Positions 18,325 to 26,530 of a stretch of 33,115 nucleotides of DNA are shown here, one piece after another; positions within the stretch are counted from its first letter, which is position 1; every line of letters starts with the position of its first letter. The stretch is from Bacteroidetes bacterium GWE2_42_24. GTDB lineage: Bacteria; Bacteroidota; Bacteroidia; Bacteroidales; TTA-H9. Below the pieces are notes generated by a model, which was not told where the DNA came from, searched no databases, and worked only from the letters and a program-made list of their open reading frames with translations. Location: assembly GCA_001768515.1 (NCBI GenBank), contig MEOA01000052.1, forward strand, positions 1-33,115. Reading direction: 5' to 3'. The position numbers and the translations under genes are program-made.

Positions 18325-18332
18325 CAAAAGTA
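18325..18332 (-). promoter_or_regulatory. -7 promoter box for the sulfur operon
   Basis: The minus strand reads TACTTTTG, a perfect TAnnTTTG, 79 nt before the ATG at 18245, giving a leader of roughly 70 nt. It is the only such box in the AT-rich leader that I noticed, so it is the likely start of the six-gene message. Confidence 0.55.
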
Positions 18333-18685
18333 GCGATATTTCTATCAGATTTTTAGGTTCTTCTGGTTTTTTTGATTTTGTAATATGTTGTTTGTTAGTT
18401 TGTTGTGGTATTGTTATTTAGACTAAATAAATAAAATAGTCGTAATGGCATGATATAAGGTTAAATATGAGCTTGTTTATACGCAGAATAAATTAGGGAT
18501 ACCAAAGTAGGTTAAGTTAATTTGTTTTTTGATTAAGTATTTGCTAATTAGTTATGTGCTCGTTTTTATAAAGCGGATGAGTAGGTTTTTTTTTATTAAA
18601 AAATACCTGTGGACAGATGATGTGCCTTAAAGAAACTGCTGGATTTTGATTCTTTTAAGTATTAGCTTGATTATATCAGGATGCA

Positions 18686-18904
18686 TCATCGTTTGACTGA
18701 TCCATAAATGATTCCCGTATCTTTAGAAAGTCTCTGATAGGTTTCAAACCAGGTATACCTGATAAGGTGTTGTTGTAGGCCGGGTATGCCGGTAACAATC
18801 AGAATCATACATACAACAAACCCTATAGTGGCGAAACCTGAATGAACTGCCGATTGCCAATCACTGCCCATAATTATTGGCTCCAATCGTAGATACATCT
18901 GCAA
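18686..18904 (-). CDS. Possible small membrane protein, unknown
   Basis: An open frame of 72 codons, or 61 from the internal ATG that begins MGSDWQSAVHSGF. It has one hydrophobic helix (FATIGFVVCMILIVTGI) followed by a polar amphipathic stretch (QHLIRYTWFETYQRLSKD). I do not recognise it. It is isolated, with no promoter box or ribosome binding site that stands out, and lies in a repeat-rich region. It could be a real small protein, the remnant of a longer membrane protein, or chance. Confidence 0.25.
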   Translation of the reverse strand: MQMYLRLEPIIMGSDWQSAVHSGFATIGFVVCMILIVTGIPGLQQHLIRYTWFETYQRLSKDTGIIYGSVKR

Positions 18905-18944
18905 AGATCCCGCCCCTCCTGAGTTTATTTTGATGATGATAATA

Positions 18945-18978
18945 CATCTACGGGGGGGGTGCCCCTCCGGGGCAGATG
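18945..18978. repeat. GC-rich imperfect inverted repeat, REP-like
   Basis: CATCT at 18945-18949 pairs with AGATG at 18974-18978, enclosing GCCCC-TCC-GGGGC and a run of eight G. This compact GC-rich hairpin in AT-rich surroundings resembles the short palindromic repeats scattered through many Bacteroidota genomes. Only one copy is seen here. Confidence 0.5.
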
Positions 18979-19070
18979 TTGATGAAACAATATATCAGCA
19001 AAGTCAATACCCCTGCAACGTCTGGAATAAACACTGTTGAAAATCTGTGGAAAAGAACACCATATAGTTA

Positions 19071-19169
19071 GTTCAACCGTAGATGGACCGTAGATGAAGC
19101 GTAGATGAAGCGGAGGTTAAGCGTGCCGTCAGGGTCGATTCACGTTTGATTTACGCCTGGTTCCCGATG
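19071..19169. repeat. Degenerate 11-bp tandem array, about nine units
   Basis: Successive 11-mers from 19071 are GTTCAACCGTA, GATGGACCGTA, GATGAAGCGTA, GATGAAGCGGA and GGTTAAGCGTG. After one poorly matching unit come GATTCACGTTT, GATTTACGCCT and GGTTCCCGATG, still in phase. The first units share GATnnACCGTA with the array at 2125. Confidence 0.8.
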
Positions 19170-19237
19170 TGTATTCTTTTAAATGCATACCGTGTTAATA
19201 CAAAAACTGTACCAGGGCCGGGCATTCTGTTTTTTTG

Positions 19238-19303
19238 CTATGACTATGGCTATGGCTTTAACTTTGACTTTGACTTTAACTGTGCCTTTAACTATGGCTT
19301 CGA
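19238..19303. repeat. Hexanucleotide repeat tract (CTWTRR-like), eleven units
   Basis: Eleven consecutive hexamers: CTATGA, CTATGG (twice), CTTTAA, CTTTGA (twice), CTTTAA, CTGTGC, CTTTAA, CTATGG, CTTCGA. In one plus frame they read as alternating aromatic and Asp/Asn/Gly residues inside a 94-codon frame without an ATG near its start, so translation is doubtful. Confidence 0.75.
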
Positions 19304-20144
19304 TGGATCCATCATCTCGCTATTTACAGAGATAGTTGTGAACAAGTCTTCGGGATGGTATAATCGTCGGATGCAAACACCATTGACAGCGCGTATTAAG
19401 CAAATATTACTTGCCATTGACTCTCGGTAAAGTTGTTTAAACATGTATTAATGTTTCTTTAGGTGTTGGAATTTCAAAAAGATACAAAATACTATTCAGT
19501 TAATGAACATGTAGTCAATTTATTATATTGTTTTTTGTGTTGTTTTTCTACTCCCACAATTGTTAATTGTATTTTTAGACAGTTTCTTAACCTCCGGCTA
19601 ATCCTTCAGAGTAGGAAATCCAATCCTGGTAGAATTTCTGAAGAACAATAAAGATTCATTGCATTGCAAAAAAAACCGGATAGGCAGACTAGAACTATGG
19701 CTGATATGATAGTGTAAAATGAAGGAGTTCAGGATAAAGCATGATTTTTATCATGATTTCCGGGTGTTTTTTGGCAAATGATTGTTTCTCATTGTTTGTG
19801 CAATGGATGTATCTAATAGGAGTAAAGGGAGCCCTGGTGAATTTTATAGGGTATATACAGAAGCGGCCAGTAAATCACAGATCAAATTCAAGGATGTTGC
19901 ATGGACCCGGAAATAATGGTGGGTGAGGTCGGACGGGTTAACCTGAGCGAATTTCCTGATGGCTGGGGAAGCAGTTTGGTCAGTATTTTGTGGTGATACC
20001 GGCAATAAAAAATACGGCAGAGTCAATTTGACGCTGTTGCCAGCCTAATTGTTTTATCCGCGTGAAGAAAAGGATCTGTAGTAATAGTAAACAATACAAC
20101 AACTTGCCGGAGGTTATATCAGCATTTGTTGAAAGTTGCGCGTA

Positions 20145-21920
20145 TTAGCGAACCAGCTTTATCTTTGAAAGAGAACCATCGATGGAGGCAGTCGCGATGT
20201 AGAACCCCGGTGTCAAATGACGGATATCGACGGAAGTCTGGCCTGCACTGATGTCTGTATATTTGATCAGACGCCCGCCGGCATCATAGAGTGCGAGGGT
20301 TGCTTTCCTGAAGGGTTTGAGAGTATTGATGAGGATTGCATTCTTTGTATGATCATACCAGATCTTTACTGTCTCATTATTCTGAATTTCTTCAGTTGAG
20401 GTGAAAAGGTCGATCGTATGTTCAGGGGCAAAATCAGAGCAGGTAAACCCCGGGCTGATAGCCTGAACGCTCCAGAAGTATGTTCCTTCACGCATCTGGT
20501 TGATAGTCCATACAGTATCAAATTGAACGTTTCCCATAGCGGGGATGGACATCAGGCTTGTTCCTGCAACAGTATTGGCTGAGAAAATTTCCTGTCCGCC
20601 GGCGGTGGAGCCAACTCTGAGGTTATAGGTCAGGGCATCCATTGAACTTCGCATGGCAGATGGCCGATTCCACTTGAAGGTGATGCTGGTGCCTGATGTT
20701 TCGGCTGTCAGGTTTTGGGGTTCATCAGGGGTAAGCGATTGTGAAAACTGGTTAGAGCCGGCAATATTCCTGAAGAGGTAGGTCGATGGATTGCCTGAGC
20801 CGGAAATGCCGGTCAGGAGAACATCGGCATCGCCATCGTTGTCATAATCGCCGGCAGTCACGGATGAATTGTCGAGGGCAGGGAAGTCAAAAGCTGTTTG
20901 CCAGAAACCACCGTTGCCATTGTTGTGATACATGACTGTTGCCGTAATGCCACATCCGGTTCCTTTTCCTGTGACGATGAAGTCGACTAAACCATCGAGA
21001 TCAAAATCGGCCAGAGCAATACCGCCAAGATATAATCCGGGTAATCCGACACTCATCTTTGTCCAGACATCATTGCCATCGTTACGGTAGATCCAGAATA
21101 CAGAAATTCCGGTCATGAAGTTGACTCCCTGGTAGAAGAGGTCCATATCCCCATCGTTTTCAAGGTCACCAAAGGCCATTGATCCGGCTGATACTCCTTC
21201 GAAACTTGCATTGACCTCTACAAATGTTCCTTCAACATTCCGGTAGAGGCGGGTAATGTCACCGCCTCCCGAGTCTCCTGAAATGGCGACATCCAGGTCT
21301 CCGTCGTTGTCGATATCGGCGAAAGCCATGGCCGAGCTGACAAGGTTGGGAAGATTGGTTGGAATCAGTGTAAATCCGTTCTCTCCATCATTTCTATAGA
21401 GTCCGGTGAAATGGTTCAGGCTGAGCGTATCGCCAGATATTAACAGATCAGGGTCTCCATCTCTGTCGTAATCAAACCAGGCAGCCTGGCCGTTCGCGAA
21501 GCCGGGAAACTTTATAGCTGTGGGTTTGATGATAGTCCCGTTTTCATTGTTATAAAGGATTGTCTTGCGGTTGTAGTCGTCTGTCATTCCACTCAGCAAC
21601 AAGTCCATGTCGCCATCCAGGTCGTAATCGGCCCACTGTGCCACCCCTTTCTGCAAAGGCTCAAACGCAATTGTGGTTGCTGTAAACGTCCCGTTATTGT
21701 TGTTGAACAGGGTCGTTTTGGCCTGACTGCCTGTTTGAATACCGGTTAGTACAACATCGAGATCGCCGTCATTGTCGTAATCGGCCATGGAACTCCATCC
21801 CTGAGCGAAGGGCGAAAAACCGGCGTTAACCTGAAGGAATTCCTGCGCTGAAGCAGACAAAGCGGGGAATATGGCCAGCAAAAGCAGCCTTTGTAATGAT
21901 GGACGGTTAAAGATTCTCAT
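20145..21920 (-). CDS. Secreted FG-GAP/VCBS repeat protein with T9SS type A sorting domain
   Basis: A 591-residue surface or secreted protein. Signal peptide: RLLLLAIFPALSASAQ, cleaved near residue 25. Residues about 40-385 hold seven repeats, each with a calcium-binding-like Asp-rich loop of type D-x-D-x-D-G-D-x-D (first DYDNDGDLDV near 47, last DYDNDGDADV near 360), as expected for a seven-bladed FG-GAP propeller. The sixth loop (DFDLDGLVDF) has lost one acidic position. A fibronectin III-like domain follows (about 398-495: PDEPQNLTAETSGTSITFKWNRP). The C-terminal 80 residues (IWYDHTKNAILINT...LALYDAGGRLI...LTPGFYIATA...SKIKLVR) are a Por sorting domain. Likely an adhesion or recognition protein; no enzyme motif is seen. 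It has its own promoter box. Confidence 0.9.
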   Translation of the reverse strand: MRIFNRPSLQRLLLLAIFPALSASAQEFLQVNAGFSPFAQGWSSMADYDNDGDLDVVLTGIQTGSQAKTTLFNNNNGTFTATTIAFEPLQKGVAQWADYDLDGDMDLLLSGMTDDYNRKTILYNNENGTIIKPTAIKFPGFANGQAAWFDYDRDGDPDLLISGDTLSLNHFTGLYRNDGENGFTLIPTNLPNLVSSAMAFADIDNDGDLDVAISGDSGGGDITRLYRNVEGTFVEVNASFEGVSAGSMAFGDLENDGDMDLFYQGVNFMTGISVFWIYRNDGNDVWTKMSVGLPGLYLGGIALADFDLDGLVDFIVTGKGTGCGITATVMYHNNGNGGFWQTAFDFPALDNSSVTAGDYDNDGDADVLLTGISGSGNPSTYLFRNIAGSNQFSQSLTPDEPQNLTAETSGTSITFKWNRPSAMRSSMDALTYNLRVGSTAGGQEIFSANTVAGTSLMSIPAMGNVQFDTVWTINQMREGTYFWSVQAISPGFTCSDFAPEHTIDLFTSTEEIQNNETVKIWYDHTKNAILINTLKPFRKATLALYDAGGRLIKYTDISAGQTSVDIRHLTPGFYIATASIDGSLSKIKLVR

Positions 21921-21951
21921 AGAGCGTTGAACAGATTTATTTTTCCGGCGT

Positions 21952-21959
21952 CAAATATA
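21952..21959 (-). promoter_or_regulatory. -7 promoter box for the VCBS protein
   Basis: The minus strand reads TATATTTG, a perfect TAnnTTTG, 31 nt before the ATG at 21920. Confidence 0.5.
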
Positions 21960-22053
21960 TACATTATTCTACATATAGCTCTCCCGTCAACCCTGGGGTG
22001 ATTGTGTATGTCTGTTGTTTTATGCGACATAAATGACAGGCTGTTGATGCGAT

Positions 22054-22514
22054 TTAAAAATCAGCAGCAGGCATCAGATTCAATTTGTTGGTTCGAAACC
22101 CTTTTTCGGTCAACATATTAAGAATCTTCCCGAGAGAGATGTGATCACCAGCCAGGAGTATAAAGGATCGAGTCCAATAATCCTGAGGTTCGCACAAGAA
22201 GGGCATGATTCATCCTGTTGCAGGCTGCCTTTGTTCTGAACAGAACCTACTGATATTTTGTGTCTGAAATACCGGATCTTACATTTAACGAGAATCCCTT
22301 TACTATAGACGGCGAGAGACAGCTTTTCACCGGATATAACTTCAATTTCGGCTTCTTTTATGGGGTTCTGCCTGATGAAATAATTCGGAAGCGAAGTTCT
22401 GACATACCAATGACCGGTAAGCCGTTTGATGTCGGCTTCCTGTACAGGCTTAGTATCCGGCAGGTTTGATTGATCGCAACCTGTAATGAAGAGGAGGCAG
22501 CCAAGACTCAGCAT
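22054..22514 (-). pseudogene. Broken lipocalin-like lipoprotein gene
   Basis: The frame from ATG 22514 begins with a lipoprotein signal (MLSLGCLLFITGC, lipobox ITG-C). It continues with a lipocalin-type opening, DIKRLTGHWYVRTSLPNYF, and ends after DPLYSWLVITSLSGRFLIC at a stop at 22110. Bacterial lipocalins (Blc type) carry on after the Y-x-W-L-V strand with an LWILSR-type strand and a helix. Here that strand is missing, but the next frame reads KILNMLTEKGFRTNKLNLMP, a good match to the expected C-terminal helix, ending at 22054. This fits a small deletion of about 15 codons plus a frameshift. An upstream TTG at 22532 is a less likely start. It follows the universal stress protein gene closely on the same strand. 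A shortened functional protein ending at 22110 is possible. Confidence 0.55.
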
Positions 22515-22534
22515 GTTGAATTGACTGCCCAAAA

Positions 22535-23413
22535 TCAGAAGGTTTTGGAGGAGCTCGTCCCCAGGTTTTTGGGTACGATGGACATCACCGGCACAGGCGA
22601 CTGACGAATGAGTTGGGTGGCTTCAGAGTCAATAAAATAATCAATGAAGTTAATCTCTGCCTGAGTGGTTATTGTGATGAGGTCAATGGTTGGCCGGTCT
22701 TTCACGTAATCAATGATCATCCTGACGAAAGAGAGTTCATCGGACGCACATTCTAGAATCTCACCGGTACACCTGATTCCTTCCTTTTCGATAAAGTTCT
22801 TCACCTGACGGAACTGAATCTGCAGATGGTTGAGTTCGCCCGTAGCAGTCAGTCCACAATGTCCGGAGAGTATCTGGATAGTAGCGTTATATACTTTCGC
22901 AATACTGATAGCAGCCAGAACCTTTTGACGTGTTTCGGCGGTCAGGTCAAGGGGTAACAAGATGTTCCGGCATCGGTTCTGATCTATTTGGTTGGCTTTA
23001 ATTGTGAAGACGGGTACCTGAGCTGACCGGATAACCCTTATGGCATTGCCTCCGATGATATCGGGATTGGAGTTTGATGCCCCCAGAAAGATGAACCTTG
23101 CCCCGATCTGCTCAGCCATTTCGTTGATCTTTTGTACAATCTTACCGGTAACAACGTGGGTAGTAACTTTAAGTCCTGACTCTTGTTCTGCTTTTTGCCC
23201 GAGAGCACTAAGATCGGCACTCAACCTCGCCTTTAGCTCGAGCGACTGTTCAGGTGGGAAAAACCGGCGCAGGATTCCGCCGTCATCATGAATGTAAAGC
23301 AAGTGCAAGTGGAGCTGAAGTTGTCGTGCGATGTTGAACGACTGTTTGATGGCTGCGAGAGATGCTTCTTCAAAGTCTACGGGGATAAGGATCGCGTTTA
23401 GGCTCTTCTTCAT
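22535..23413 (-). CDS. Tandem universal stress protein
   Basis: A 292-residue cytoplasmic protein with two Usp domains (about 1-140 and 148-283). Each opens with the family strand (AILIPVDFEEASLAAIKQSF; NILLPLDLTAETRQKVLAAI) and closes with the typical end (RSAQVPVFTIKA; RQSPVPVMSIVP). In the first domain the nucleotide-loop region reads FLGASNSNPDIIGGNA, which departs from the standard G-x2-G-x9-G-S/T motif; the second domain has no clear motif, so ATP binding is uncertain. Usp proteins help cells under starvation, oxygen or redox stress. The gene is divergent from the nucleoside phosphorylase across a 44-bp gap with face-to-face promoter boxes, and a broken lipocalin gene follows. Confidence 0.9.
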   Translation of the reverse strand: MKKSLNAILIPVDFEEASLAAIKQSFNIARQLQLHLHLLYIHDDGGILRRFFPPEQSLELKARLSADLSALGQKAEQESGLKVTTHVVTGKIVQKINEMAEQIGARFIFLGASNSNPDIIGGNAIRVIRSAQVPVFTIKANQIDQNRCRNILLPLDLTAETRQKVLAAISIAKVYNATIQILSGHCGLTATGELNHLQIQFRQVKNFIEKEGIRCTGEILECASDELSFVRMIIDYVKDRPTIDLITITTQAEINFIDYFIDSEATQLIRQSPVPVMSIVPKNLGTSSSKTF

Positions 23414-23421
23414 TTTTAACT

Positions 23422-23429
23422 TACTTTTG
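23422..23429 (+). promoter_or_regulatory. -7 promoter box for the nucleoside phosphorylase operon
   Basis: TACTTTTG matches TAnnTTTG, 28 nt before the ATG at 23458. It lies 7 bp from the opposing box at 23437-23444, so the two transcripts would overlap at their 5' ends. Confidence 0.55.
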
Positions 23430-23436
23430 TGTCATT

Positions 23437-23444
23437 CAAAAATA
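23437..23444 (-). promoter_or_regulatory. -7 promoter box for the universal stress protein
   Basis: The minus strand reads TATTTTTG, a perfect TAnnTTTG, 23 nt before the ATG at 23413. Confidence 0.5.
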
Positions 23445-23457
23445 GGAATTATTTATC

Positions 23458-24333
23458 ATGAAAAGCAAGATGCAAGCGTCGGAATTGATTCTGACCCCCG
23501 AAGGTGCTGTTTATCATCTGAGGATATTACCCCATCAGTTGGCTCACAAGGTGATTCTGGTAGGTGATCAGGCCCGGGTGTCCATGATTTCCAAACATTT
23601 TAGCCGCATTGAGTGCCAGGTTCAGAACCGGGAAATCTGTACCCACACAGGGTGGTACAATGGTGTCCGTATTAGTGCTGTCAGTACAGGTATGGGAACC
23701 GATAACATCGATATCGTAGTCAACGAACTCGACGCGCTTGTCAACATCGACTTTCATTCCCGCTCCATCTGTGAAAAACATACCCAACTCGAACTGGTTC
23801 GTCTGGGTACCAGTGGTGCCCTTCAGCCCGGGATTGCCATCGGTGATTTCGTTGCCTCCGAATGGGGTGTAGGGATCGATGGATTGCTGAATTTTTATGC
23901 CGGTGATAAATCATCTTTTAACGATGAGATGAATGCAGCCTTTATGAAGCACATGAACTGGCCTGCCAGTTGGGCTGATACCTATATTGCACCCGCCAAT
24001 AAGGACTTGATGGATAAGCTGGCTCCCGGGCTTATTCGGGGAATTACCGCTACTGCACCAGGTTTTTATGGGCCTCAGGGGCGGCAGTTGCGTGGACAGC
24101 TATTCCGGGACGATCTGAATGAATTGCTGATGACGTTTAATTACAATGGCACCCGTGTTGTAAATTTTGAAATGGAGACCTCTGCGCTCTTCGGGCTTTC
24201 AGCACTTCTCGGACACAAGGCTCTTACCATCTGTGTCGCCATTGCCAACCGGGCAACTGGGGAGTTTATGGGAGATTATCATCAACGGATGGAGGATCTC
24301 GTTGTCCATTGCCTCGATCATTTTACGCTTTAG
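23458..24333 (+). CDS. Nucleoside phosphorylase (uridine phosphorylase-like)
   Basis: A 291-residue cytoplasmic enzyme of the PNP/UDP family, which uses phosphate to split a nucleoside into base and ribose 1-phosphate. Visible motifs: VILVGDQARVSMIS (phosphate-site strand), ISAVSTGMGTDNIDIVVNEL, LVRLGTSGALQP (signature loop G-T-S-G), and VVNFEMETSALFGLSALLGHKALTI (the E-M-E-T ribose-binding motif). The order fits Bacteroidota uridine phosphorylase-like proteins, but base preference cannot be decided by eye. The Met at residue 5 is an equally good start. The next gene starts 3 nt after the stop, so the two are translationally linked. Confidence 0.88.
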   Translation: MKSKMQASELILTPEGAVYHLRILPHQLAHKVILVGDQARVSMISKHFSRIECQVQNREICTHTGWYNGVRISAVSTGMGTDNIDIVVNELDALVNIDFHSRSICEKHTQLELVRLGTSGALQPGIAIGDFVASEWGVGIDGLLNFYAGDKSSFNDEMNAAFMKHMNWPASWADTYIAPANKDLMDKLAPGLIRGITATAPGFYGPQGRQLRGQLFRDDLNELLMTFNYNGTRVVNFEMETSALFGLSALLGHKALTICVAIANRATGEFMGDYHQRMEDLVVHCLDHFTL

Positions 24334-24336
24334 TCG

Positions 24337-25452
24337 ATGAATCTTGATATCATCAGCAAGCCAACCCTGGTAGTCGATGAGGCGCGATGCCGGTCGAACA
24401 TTGCCTTCATGGCTGAAAAGGCACGACGGCTCGGGTTAACGTTGCGCCCCCATTTCAAAACACATCAGTCACATGCCATTGGTGAATGGTTCCGCGATGA
24501 GGGTATTACCAGAATCACCGTATCTTCGGTTGAGATGGCTCTTTATTTTAACCGTAAGAAATGGAAGGACACTACGCTCGCGATACCTGTGAACCCAAGG
24601 GAGGCTGCTATCTTCTTTGCCCTGAACAGGATGGTTTCGTTGAATCTTGTAGTTACCGATCCTGTTTCTCTTGATCCCATACTCCCCTTTTTGACTGAGC
24701 ATATCCCGGGCGTTTTCATTAAGGTCGACTGTGGTTATGGCAGGGCCGGTCTAAAGGCCGAAGATACCGGGGCGATTGTGAAAGTAGCACAGGCTCTGAC
24801 TTTAATCCCTAAAGTGGCCTTTAAAGGCATCCTGACCCATGATGGGCATGCTTATTATGCCAGAACACAGCAGGAGATAGAAGACATCAGAACCAGCACC
24901 AATCTAAAGCTTGCAAATGTGAAGGCTGCTCTTGAAGAGGCTGGTTTTCCTGCTTTTGTAAGTGCGGGTGATACACCAACCTGCTCTCGTAGCGACAACT
25001 GGTATGGGGTTGATGAAATAAGACCCGGCAATTTTGTCTTCTACGATGTTCAGCAATGGGTAGCGGGTAATTGCGCACCAGGACAACTTGCTACTGCTGT
25101 TTATTGCCCTGTGATTTCTGTTACGCCTGGTGAAGGGAAAGCCCTGCTTTACGGTGGAAGTATCCATTTCTCGAAGGATTCAGCCATTGAGGATGGAAAG
25201 ATTATCTATGGTGCAGGGTTTCCTGTGCTTGAGGATGAAGCTCCCTGGCCTGAAAAGAGCGGGGATATACCATTCAGACTCACCGGCCTTTCTCAGGAGC
25301 ATGGTGTGATCACAGGATCACCTGAAGCAATTGGTCAGTTAAAGCCAGGTCATCTGGTGGCTGTCCATCCCGCCCATTCCTGTCTTACCATGCGGCAGTT
25401 TAACCGGTTTTTCACTCTTGATGGCAGTGAAGAGCAAACCATGAATTCCTGA
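24337..25452 (+). CDS. D-serine dehydratase / D-threonine aldolase-like PLP enzyme (fold type III)
   Basis: A 371-residue enzyme with an alanine racemase-type barrel. RPHFKTHQ near residue 37 contains the PLP Lys41. KVDCGYGRAGL and SAGDTPTC are further barrel and phosphate-binding motifs. The C-terminal metal site reads HPAHSC, with His347 and Cys349. As I recall the family, eukaryotic D-serine dehydratase uses His and Cys here while D-threonine aldolase uses His and Asp, so the Cys favours D-serine dehydratase (D-serine to pyruvate and ammonia). It starts 3 nt after the nucleoside phosphorylase stop, clearly the same operon; the metabolic link between the two is not obvious. Confidence 0.88.
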   Translation: MNLDIISKPTLVVDEARCRSNIAFMAEKARRLGLTLRPHFKTHQSHAIGEWFRDEGITRITVSSVEMALYFNRKKWKDTTLAIPVNPREAAIFFALNRMVSLNLVVTDPVSLDPILPFLTEHIPGVFIKVDCGYGRAGLKAEDTGAIVKVAQALTLIPKVAFKGILTHDGHAYYARTQQEIEDIRTSTNLKLANVKAALEEAGFPAFVSAGDTPTCSRSDNWYGVDEIRPGNFVFYDVQQWVAGNCAPGQLATAVYCPVISVTPGEGKALLYGGSIHFSKDSAIEDGKIIYGAGFPVLEDEAPWPEKSGDIPFRLTGLSQEHGVITGSPEAIGQLKPGHLVAVHPAHSCLTMRQFNRFFTLDGSEEQTMNS

Positions 25453-25458
25453 TTTTAC

Positions 25459-25466
25459 TATATTTG
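25459..25466 (+). promoter_or_regulatory. -7 promoter box for the SirB1-like gene
   Basis: TATATTTG matches TAnnTTTG, 7 nt past the previous stop codon and 69 nt before the ATG at 25535. Confidence 0.45.
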
Positions 25467-25534
25467 GTTTCCCGAAAGAATTACCTTCACGTTTTTAAAT
25501 CTTCACAGACGTTAACAACATTTGAGTATCCTAT

Positions 25535-26419
25535 ATGGCTCAACCTTCCTCTCCACATCAGCACGAAATACAGATTCTGATCAGCCTGCTTGATGATCCC
25601 GACGAAAAAGTGTACGCTGGGGTGCGCGATAAACTCTTTCTGTATGGTAGTGAAGCCCTTCCTGTACTCGAAAAGGCATGGGAATCTACACTTGATGAGA
25701 TGGCTCTTCGCCGGATCGAGAATATCCTTCAGGGTATCCAAAAGGAAAGCCTTTTTGCTGAGATGAATACCTGGGTAGCTACAGGAGGGAGCGACCTGCT
25801 TCAGGGGGGCATGCTGCTCTCAAGGTTTCACTACAACGGCCTCGACGAAAGCGATGCCATCAGGCAGGCCGGAAGGCTTACACAGGATCTTTGGCTGGAA
25901 ATGAACCCGAAGCACACTCCTCTTGAAAAGATTAAGGTACTGAATCATGTCTTCTTTGACGTCCATGGCTTTACCCCGGTTCTGAATCCTGCCCCTCCGA
26001 TCACCGAGTTGCTCATACATGAGGTACTGCAAAGAAAGAAAGGCAACCCTGTTACCCTTGGTATTATCTATCTGATGCTTGCTCAGAGTATGCATTTCCC
26101 GATGCTGGGGGTCAATATATCTGGCCATTTTGCCGGGGCATGGCTCAACAAACCTATCCAGTCGCTTACTTTTCCTGTTTCGGTTCAGTTGGTCGACTTC
26201 TATGTCAATGCACCGATTAGGGGGGTTGTCTTTACCCATGCCGACATCGACCGATTCCTCGATAAACATGATATCCCTCCCCGGCCGGCTAATTATGTTC
26301 CCGTTTCCAATGTGGCTTCTGTCAGACTCCTGGCTGATAAATTGATACAGGTTTATGAAAGATCGTCAGACGTTGAACGATATGAACAATTGAAAATTTT
26401 TTTATCGGCATTTGAATAA
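25535..26419 (+). CDS. SirB1-type transglutaminase-like protein
   Basis: A 294-residue cytoplasmic protein. The N-terminal 75 residues are helical and HEAT-like (LISLLDDPDEKVYAGVRDKLFLYGSEALPVLEKAW). The rest is the SirB1/transglutaminase-core-2 domain: LNHVFFDVHGFTPVLNP, then KGNPVTLGIIYLMLAQSMHFPMLGVNISGHFAGAW, the family motif ending in G-H-F. The usual transglutaminase catalytic Cys is not seen in that motif, as in many SirB1 proteins, so enzymatic activity is doubtful; the family function is not established. A promoter box lies upstream and a terminator-like hairpin after it, so it is probably transcribed alone, ahead of polA. Confidence 0.85.
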   Translation: MAQPSSPHQHEIQILISLLDDPDEKVYAGVRDKLFLYGSEALPVLEKAWESTLDEMALRRIENILQGIQKESLFAEMNTWVATGGSDLLQGGMLLSRFHYNGLDESDAIRQAGRLTQDLWLEMNPKHTPLEKIKVLNHVFFDVHGFTPVLNPAPPITELLIHEVLQRKKGNPVTLGIIYLMLAQSMHFPMLGVNISGHFAGAWLNKPIQSLTFPVSVQLVDFYVNAPIRGVVFTHADIDRFLDKHDIPPRPANYVPVSNVASVRLLADKLIQVYERSSDVERYEQLKIFLSAFE

Positions 26420-26441
26420 AGAGGTTTCTGATTTCTCGTTT

Positions 26442-26474
26442 CCGGATGGGTCGGCTTGTGTGGTTGTCATCCGG
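26442..26474 (+). terminator. Probable terminator after the SirB1-like gene
   Basis: CCGGATG (26442-26448) pairs with CATCCGG (26468-26474) across a 19-nt loop, 22 nt after the stop, followed by ATTTGA. The U-run is weak. Confidence 0.45.
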
Positions 26475-26530
26475 ATTTGAAGGTCTGGTTTAAAAAAGAA
26501 GTAAATAGGAGCCGGATGTTACAAAACAGA

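Larger units (their letters stand above)
18333..20144. other. 1.8 kb gene-poor region
   Basis: No confident gene. AT-rich, with many stop codons on both strands. Contents: a possible 72-codon minus frame at 18686-18904, a GC-rich inverted repeat at 18945-18978, an 11-bp-period array at 19071-19169, a hexanucleotide tract at 19238-19303, and a few 60-codon plus frames (for example from the ATG at 19741) with no recognisable features. It separates the sulfur operon from the secreted VCBS protein and looks like degraded or repeat-accumulating sequence. Confidence 0.45.

Noticed and set aside
19146..19430. 94-codon plus frame over the hexanucleotide tract
   Set aside because: It opens with TTG, has no promoter or ribosome site, and its striking composition is explained by the repeat.
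19463..19926. Two plus frames of about 61 codons each in the gene-poor region
   Set aside because: Short, without motifs, AT-rich by composition; expected by chance.
23458..24333. AMP nucleosidase
   Set aside because: The length and the GTSGALQP and E-M-E-T motifs fit a simple nucleoside phosphorylase, and the extra AMP nucleosidase N-terminal domain is absent.
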